Assembly: GCA_002748015.1 (NCBI GenBank)
Contig: PDRH01000007.1
Coordinates: 1-9,332 of the forward strand
Direction of reading: 5' to 3'
Origin: Bacteroidota bacterium
Lineage (GTDB): Bacteria; Bacteroidota; Bacteroidia; Bacteroidales; CAJPTX01
DNA: 9,332 bases
Positions 6,161 through 9,332 of this stretch are shown here, in pieces. The number at the start of each line of letters is the position of its first letter. The first letter of the stretch is position 1. A program made the translations under genes and the position numbers. Under the pieces are notes generated by a model. The model did not search any database and was not told the origin of the DNA. It saw only the letters and a list, made by a program, of their open reading frames with translations.

Positions 6161-7426
6161 TTACCCATGCTCGGCGATAACCTCCAGAAGGGTGAGAAGC
6201 GTGGCGCAGGATTTCTCGAAGGAGGGGATGGGGAGGAACTCGCAGTGGGAATGGAAGTTGTGCGCTCCGGTGAAGAAGTTGGGGGTCGGTATGCCCTGCG
6301 TGGAGAGGTACGAGCCGTCGGTGCCACCACGCATGGCCAGCGTTTGGGCCTCAATGTGTAGGCGCTCCATGGCCTCATAGAGGTGATCTACGCAGTGGCG
6401 GTTCTGCTCGTTGAGGGCATCCCGTATATTGCCGTATATATCGTCTATACGCAGGCTTATTTGCGCGCGGGGATAGCGCTTCTGCATCAGCGCCACCGCT
6501 TCGGCAATGTACTGCTTCTTCTCCTGGTAGCCCTGCAGGTCATGGTCCCGTATGTCGAGGCTAAGCGCTGCCTGCGCCGGGGTTGCTTCTATGCTATAGA
6601 GCCACGTATAGCCCTCCCGTCCCTCTGTGTTCTCTGGGGTCTGGAGGCGGTCCAGCTGGTTGGCCAGGTCTACGGCTATGAGGCTAGCGTTCACCAGCAC
6701 GCCCTTGGCGGCCATGGGGTGTGCGCTTACGCCCTTAATGCTGATGTCTACGGAGGCCGCGTTGAAGGTTTCGTAGACCAGCTCGCCGATCTCGCAACAG
6801 TCAAGCGTATAGGCGAAGTTTACGGGGAAGCGCGTGAGGTCTAGCATCTTCACCCCACGTAGGCCGATCTCCTCATCGGGGACGAAGGCGATGTAGATGT
6901 CCCCATGCTCTAGCTCTAGCCCCTGGTGTAGTAGGGCGACCACGGTCATGATGGAGGCCAGGGAGGCCTTGTCGTCTGCCCCGAGGACACTCGTGCCATC
7001 GGAGACGATGAGGTCCTCCCCGATGTAGTGACGGATTTCTGGATGTTCGTCCTCACGGATGTATATCCCCGCTTTGCTATTGAGGCAGATGTCGCCCCCC
7101 GTATGGTGTACAATACGGGGGTGTACTTCCGGGCTAAGCCCGATATCTACCGTATCGAGGTGGGCGCATAAACCCACTGCTGGCAGATCGCGCTGGCTGT
7201 TGCTGGCTATGCGTGCCGTAAGTACGCAGTGTTCGCTGAGGTGTACATCCTCACATCCGGCGTTCAGTAGCTCGCTCTGGAGGAGTTGCGCTAGCTGCCA
7301 TTGCCCTTCCGATGAGGGGACTTCAGCGGCGGCCGCATCGCTCTGCGAGGGGATGGCAACGTAGCGAAAGAAACGTTCGGTAAGCTGCTCGCCTAGCCCG
7401 CAAGCTAGGGCTTCTTGTACTGTCAT
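6161..7426 (-). CDS. pepT: Peptidase T (aminotripeptidase)
   Basis: Zinc-dependent M20-family exopeptidase that removes the N-terminal residue from tripeptides; cytoplasmic, in peptide nutrition and turnover. It has 421 residues. Every E. coli PepT metal or catalytic position is present: His89 and Asp91 (CAHLDTVD), Asp151 (VLGADDKAS), Glu185/Glu186 (VPDEEIG), Asp209 (TLDCCEIGEL) and His389 (GAHNFHSHCEFLP). The M20 dimerisation domain lies roughly at residues 215-320 (KGVSAHPMAAKG). The RGGTDGSYLSTQGIPTPN stretch (366-383) is diagnostic of PepT. A peptide-scavenging enzyme fits an asaccharolytic, peptide-using member of the Bacteroidales. It starts 36 bp after the FIST gene stop, and the next gene follows after 68 bp. 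No Shine-Dalgarno. The stop is TAA. Confidence 0.97.
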   Translation of the reverse strand: MTVQEALACGLGEQLTERFFRYVAIPSQSDAAAAEVPSSEGQWQLAQLLQSELLNAGCEDVHLSEHCVLTARIASNSQRDLPAVGLCAHLDTVDIGLSPEVHPRIVHHTGGDICLNSKAGIYIREDEHPEIRHYIGEDLIVSDGTSVLGADDKASLASIMTVVALLHQGLELEHGDIYIAFVPDEEIGLRGVKMLDLTRFPVNFAYTLDCCEIGELVYETFNAASVDISIKGVSAHPMAAKGVLVNASLIAVDLANQLDRLQTPENTEGREGYTWLYSIEATPAQAALSLDIRDHDLQGYQEKKQYIAEAVALMQKRYPRAQISLRIDDIYGNIRDALNEQNRHCVDHLYEAMERLHIEAQTLAMRGGTDGSYLSTQGIPTPNFFTGAHNFHSHCEFLPIPSFEKSCATLLTLLEVIAEHG

Positions 7427-7462
7427 ATGGATTGTGGATGGTGCTGGTTTAGCCGGAGAGGA

Positions 7463-8578
7463 CTACTCGCCGAAAAGGAGCATAACCGCAGTCTGGTTGA
7501 TATGTCCGATGTAGCTTTCGCCGTACGAGCTGAAGCCAACGGTAGGTATATATGCGAATAGCTCGCCGTAGGCCTTGGTCTGTTGCTTCGAGCGCAGCTC
7601 GAGCGTACGTAGTATGCAGTTGAAGTTTATGAGCGCAGATACCGGACCAAAGGCTTTCAGCTTTTGGTCGAGCGCTTTCTTGGTGTCCTCAACGATGTCC
7701 TGCGCCTCTAGCAGCTCTAGCTCCATCCCCTCGTGCATGGCGCAGTAGAATTGTAGCTTGCTCCCATCCGCTTGCCGCGGGCTACGCACGAAGTAGTCGT
7801 CGCCGATATCCAGGCCGACTGGGTGAGCGGAGAAGTTGGCATTTACGTCGCATTTCCCATCCTTGCATCCCGAGAGGGCATGGTACTCCTCGAGCGCGGG
7901 CTTCCCGTTGAACTCGATGACGCAACGGTTCTCCTCGTCCACCGCCGTAACCGTGAGCTTTTGCTGCGTGCTTATGAAGCTCTGGGTCTTCAGGATGTCG
8001 AACTTCACGCGGCTCTTGATGAGGCACAGGACGGCCGCATCAGTGTAGCATTCCCCGTTGGCAAAGAGGTGCGTCGCCTTGAAGGCCAGGTCATCGCCCG
8101 CCGAGCCACCCACGAAGCTAATGTTCGTTAGGTCGCCTATACGCTCGTTAATGGTCTCCTCGCGCTTGCTGAGCCCATCGATTAGGACAAGGCCAATATG
8201 CTTGCTGGGGTCCAGGGTGGCGAGGTCCTCTCCGAAATGCCCCTTGAAGGCCTCAAATGCCCGCTCTACAGGCTTCTCCGTGCTAATATGCTCGAGTACC
8301 TCAATATGCAGGTCCTCCACTATTGCGCTGTCAAGAGCCATGGCCACAACCGAGCCTTCTAGCATCCGTCCAGAGATGATCTCACCGCTGGTGGTGCAAC
8401 CCAACGTGGGGACTCTACCCAGGGCTTCGTATAGCTCTGCGCTGAGTTCATGGGGGCTTATGGAGGGGGAGGCGTAGACCTGAAGCAACCTGCAGTCAAA
8501 GCCTGCTAGCTGGCCTTTCAAATCGGCTACGACATCCGCCACTGCTTTCTTCGTGGAGTATATAACTTTTGCGCTCAT
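7463..8578 (-). CDS. FIST N and C domain protein (putative small-ligand sensor)
   Basis: A 371-residue stand-alone FIST protein. FIST domains are predicted small-ligand (possibly amino acid) sensory modules found with signalling proteins; no enzymatic activity is established. The FIST N region spans about residues 28-220, with GCTTSGEI (60-67) and SFVGGSAGDDL (154-164). The FIST C region spans about 222-370, with INFNCILR (317-324), VGFSSYGESY (347-356) and GHINQTAVMLLFG (358-370). There is no signal peptide, membrane helix, kinase or methyl-accepting domain, so it must act through a partner or as a cytoplasmic binder. The CKDGKC pair of cysteines (238 and 243) sits in a loop. The start at 8578 has AGGA close upstream (2-nt spacing). 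It lies 12 bp downstream of a 67-residue gene and is almost certainly cotranscribed with it. The stop is TAG. Confidence 0.93.
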   Translation of the reverse strand: MSAKVIYSTKKAVADVVADLKGQLAGFDCRLLQVYASPSISPHELSAELYEALGRVPTLGCTTSGEIISGRMLEGSVVAMALDSAIVEDLHIEVLEHISTEKPVERAFEAFKGHFGEDLATLDPSKHIGLVLIDGLSKREETINERIGDLTNISFVGGSAGDDLAFKATHLFANGECYTDAAVLCLIKSRVKFDILKTQSFISTQQKLTVTAVDEENRCVIEFNGKPALEEYHALSGCKDGKCDVNANFSAHPVGLDIGDDYFVRSPRQADGSKLQFYCAMHEGMELELLEAQDIVEDTKKALDQKLKAFGPVSALINFNCILRTLELRSKQQTKAYGELFAYIPTVGFSSYGESYIGHINQTAVMLLFGE

Positions 8579-8590
8579 CTTCCTGTCTAC

Positions 8591-8794
8591 TTACTTGCTT
8601 AGTACGATGTTAAACTGCTGGGCTACCTCATGGATCTTCGCTATCATCTCATCGGTGTCCGGGGTGCTACTCGTTATCTTATCGGGTATGATACCCTTGA
8701 GTATGAGCTTTACCTTGATGTTGCTCTCCTGCAGTTTATCACCGTTGGCCTTCTTGGCTATTAGCTCATCGATTAGCTGTTTGGCTCTTCCCAT
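8591..8794 (-). CDS. Small conserved-looking protein of unknown function, upstream of FIST gene
   Basis: A 67-residue soluble protein, MGRAKQLIDELIAKKANG..., with no cysteine, signal peptide or membrane helix. I do not recognise a named family. The N-terminal half looks like an amphipathic helix (RAKQLIDELIAKK), followed by a beta-like stretch, IKVKLILKGI (26-35). A PDKITSSTPDTDEMI segment and a C-terminal helix (IAKIHEVAQQFNIVL) follow. AAGGA lies three bases before the ATG. The gene ends 12 bp before the FIST start, so the two form a tight pair at the head of the minus-strand run. This suggests a small partner or regulator of the FIST protein, which is inference. The even codon use and strong spacing argue that it is real. 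The stop is TAA. Confidence 0.75.
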   Translation of the reverse strand: MGRAKQLIDELIAKKANGDKLQESNIKVKLILKGIIPDKITSSTPDTDEMIAKIHEVAQQFNIVLSK

Positions 8795-8846
8795 AGTTCC
8801 TTGCTTGTTTGTCCTTGTTGAATACGCCTCTACTTTGCTATCCCTA

Positions 8847-8868
8847 GCATCCGCTGGTGCACACCTGA
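8847..8868 (+). repeat. Interrupted direct repeat, copy 1
   Basis: GCATCCGCT, six bases, then CACCTGA. The same two blocks recur in the same order and orientation at 9044-9064 with a five-base spacer, so 16 block positions match exactly. The copies bound about 175 bp. Confidence 0.65.
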
Positions 8869-8912
8869 GAGAATGAAAGGGCTACGAAGTTAACGATTTC
8901 CTTAGAAAGATG

Positions 8913-8920
8913 CAAATATG
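8913..8920 (-). promoter_or_regulatory. Possible -7 box for the minus-strand operon
   Basis: Read on the minus strand, this is CATATTTG, matching five of the six fixed positions of the Bacteroidota -7 consensus TAnnTTTG. I see no TTTG-like -33 element at the right distance. It is the closest match upstream of the 67-residue gene, about 120 bp before its start. This is a weak call. Confidence 0.25.
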
Positions 8921-8924
8921 TGGT

Positions 8925-8977
8925 GCTGGGGCAGTACGCTTTCGCTCTGCCTTTTGGGCCCCAGCCCCTATGGCTGG
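8925..8977. promoter_or_regulatory. Mutually exclusive hairpin pair (possible structured RNA or operator)
   Basis: GCTGGGGC (8925-8932) is an exact inverted match to GCCCCAGC (8958-8965). CCAGCC (8961-8966) pairs with GGCTGG (8972-8977) across a five-base loop. The two stems share 8961-8965, so only one can form at a time. Inside the larger loop, GGCAG (8930-8934) can also pair with CTGCC (8947-8951), closing around a GCGAAAGC mini-hairpin on the minus strand. No T-tract follows on either strand, so it is not an ordinary terminator. Confidence 0.45.
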
Positions 8978-9043
8978 ATGGCGGCTTTACTTGTTCATCC
9001 CCTGCAAATTCGGTGGTGGCTCGTAGCGCCAAGAGTAGCAGAT

Positions 9044-9064
9044 GCATCCGCTAAAACCACCTGA
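9044..9064 (+). repeat. Interrupted direct repeat, copy 2
   Basis: GCATCCGCT, five bases, then CACCTGA; the partner of 8847-8868. This copy also overlaps an imperfect 16-bp dyad at 9037-9052 (AGC-A-GATGCATC-C-GCT) with an 8-bp perfect core, which could be a protein-binding site. Confidence 0.65.
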
Positions 9065-9122
9065 TTTAAAGTACTTTGCCCATTAGGAGGTCTACTAGAT
9101 TAACCACTAGCCAGATTTAGCG

Positions 9123-9130
9123 TATATTTG
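9123..9130 (+). promoter_or_regulatory. Bacteroidota -7 promoter box for the channel gene
   Basis: TATATTTG is an exact match to the Bacteroidota housekeeping -7 consensus TAnnTTTG, 76 bp upstream of the ATG at 9207. The -33 region (around 9098-9104, GATTAAC) does not show the TTTG core, so the promoter may be weak or activator-dependent. The predicted transcript would start a few bases after 9130, just before the hairpin at 9141-9177. Confidence 0.5.
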
Positions 9131-9140
9131 CCCCGTTTTA

Positions 9141-9177
9141 GCGTGGGCGGGTATCTTTTTAGCACCCGGAGCCCCGC
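9141..9177 (+). promoter_or_regulatory. Strong 5'-leader hairpin upstream of the channel gene
   Basis: GCG (9141-9143), GGGC (9145-9148) and GGGT (9149-9152) pair with CGC (9175-9177), GCCC (9171-9174) and ACCC (9164-9167). This gives 11 base pairs, nearly all G-C, interrupted by a bulged T9144 and a three-base GGA bulge at 9168-9170, with an 11-nt T-rich loop. No T-tract follows, so it is not a terminator. It would sit at the very 5' end of the predicted mRNA. Confidence 0.5.
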
Positions 9178-9206
9178 AGATGGTTGGTCTAGCATAAAAG
9201 AGGAGT

Positions 9207-9332
9207 ATGAGCGGGAGGAGTGAACGTAGGAGGCATTTGCGCTATCGGTTTGAGCGCTTCATGAGCAAGGGGCCGAGGTCCATCCTGTTGAGCCTGTTTG
9301 TGGCTTTCATGGTGGCTTTCGGTACTATAGCC
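9207..9332 (+). CDS. CASTOR/POLLUX-like ion channel protein, N-terminal fragment (3'-truncated by window)
   Basis: Only the first 42 codons are in the window, and the frame is open to the last base. They read MSGRSERRR..., then LRYRFERFMSKGPRS, then a hydrophobic segment (ILLSLFVAFMVAFGTIA) that begins a transmembrane helix. A basic LRYRFD/ExxMSKG lead-in directly before the first membrane helix is the pattern I associate with bacterial CASTOR/POLLUX-type ion channel proteins, which carry TrkA-N-like nucleotide-binding regions downstream. Those regions lie outside the window, so the call is tentative. An in-frame TAA at 9195-9197 makes the ATG at 9207 the first possible ATG start. An in-frame TTG at 9237 has AGGAGG three bases upstream and is an alternative, but this phylum rarely relies on Shine-Dalgarno. 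It is divergent from the FIST operon. Confidence 0.6.
   Translation, partial: MSGRSERRRHLRYRFERFMSKGPRSILLSLFVAFMVAFGTIA

Larger units (their letters stand above)
8795..9206. other. 412-bp divergent intergenic region
   Basis: This lies between the minus-strand FIST operon and the plus-strand channel gene. I see no convincing gene in it. It contains a 21-22 bp interrupted direct repeat (8847-8868 and 9044-9064), two overlapping hairpin options at 8925-8977, a 10-bp palindrome AAAGTACTTT (9068-9077), an exact -7 promoter box at 9123-9130, and a strong hairpin at 9141-9177. It is likely to hold both divergent promoters and possibly an RNA or a short mobile remnant. Confidence 0.7.

Noticed and set aside
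8910..9026. 38-codon plus-strand reading frame (starts MQICGAGAVRF)
   Set aside because: It is too short, overlaps the structured region and the opposite-strand frame, and has no ribosome-binding or family evidence.
8844..9047. 67-codon minus-strand reading frame in the divergent intergenic region (starts MHLLLLALRATTEFAG)
   Set aside because: It begins and ends inside the two copies of the direct repeat and is read through the hairpins. It has no recognisable domain and no convincing leader. Composition (SSHRGWGPKG, CPSTT) looks like translated non-coding DNA. It cannot be fully excluded; homologues would revive it.
8881..9060. tRNA, SRP RNA, tmRNA or 6S-like RNA in the intergenic region
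   Set aside because: There is no T-loop GTTCRANNC with acceptor pairing, no SRP GGAA/AGCA core, and no long 6S-type rod. The local stems do not match a class I know.

Overview
The window reads as chromosome from a Bacteroidota bacterium, most likely order Bacteroidales and plausibly near Porphyromonas. Supporting points are: enolase, L17 and alpha subunit of Bacteroidota type; a membrane-anchored protein family (DUF7935-like) that I know only from this phylum; mostly absent Shine-Dalgarno sequences; and one exact Bacteroidota -7 promoter box (TATATTTG) near the right end. The genus is an inference, because no rRNA is present. There is no sign of phage, transposase, integrase or CRISPR.

Left block, + strand (1-2730): the 3' part of rpoA, then rplQ 6 bp later (end of the ribosomal protein/RNA polymerase operon), a strong intrinsic terminator, and eno with its own terminator. 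That second terminator is a perfect 28-bp palindrome placed between eno and the converging minus-strand genes, so it may stop transcription from both sides.

Middle block, - strand (8794 down to 2809), seven or eight co-directional genes with gaps of 12-85 bp. In transcription order they are: a 67-residue unknown protein, a FIST-domain sensor-like protein, peptidase T, an agmatinase/arginase-family ureohydrolase, a deoxyhypusine synthase-like enzyme, trmD, and a DUF7935-like membrane-anchored protein. The ureohydrolase and the DHS-like enzyme form a probable polyamine module: agmatine to putrescine, then aminobutyl transfer. The DHS-like protein keeps the catalytic lysine but lacks other residues of true DHS, so hypusine formation is not its expected job.

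Right end (8795-9332): a 412-bp divergent intergenic region, then the first 42 codons of a + strand gene resembling CASTOR/POLLUX-type ion channel proteins. This intergenic region holds the least explained structure in the window: a 21-22 bp interrupted direct repeat bounding about 175 bp, two mutually exclusive hairpins inside it, a consensus -7 box, and a strong hairpin in the predicted 5' leader of the channel gene.

Most of the window is ordinary housekeeping sequence. The items most worth a second look are the DHS-like/ureohydrolase pair, the structured intergenic region, the FIST/small-protein pair, and an unexpectedly high use of TAG stop codons (7 of 10 genes, no TGA).
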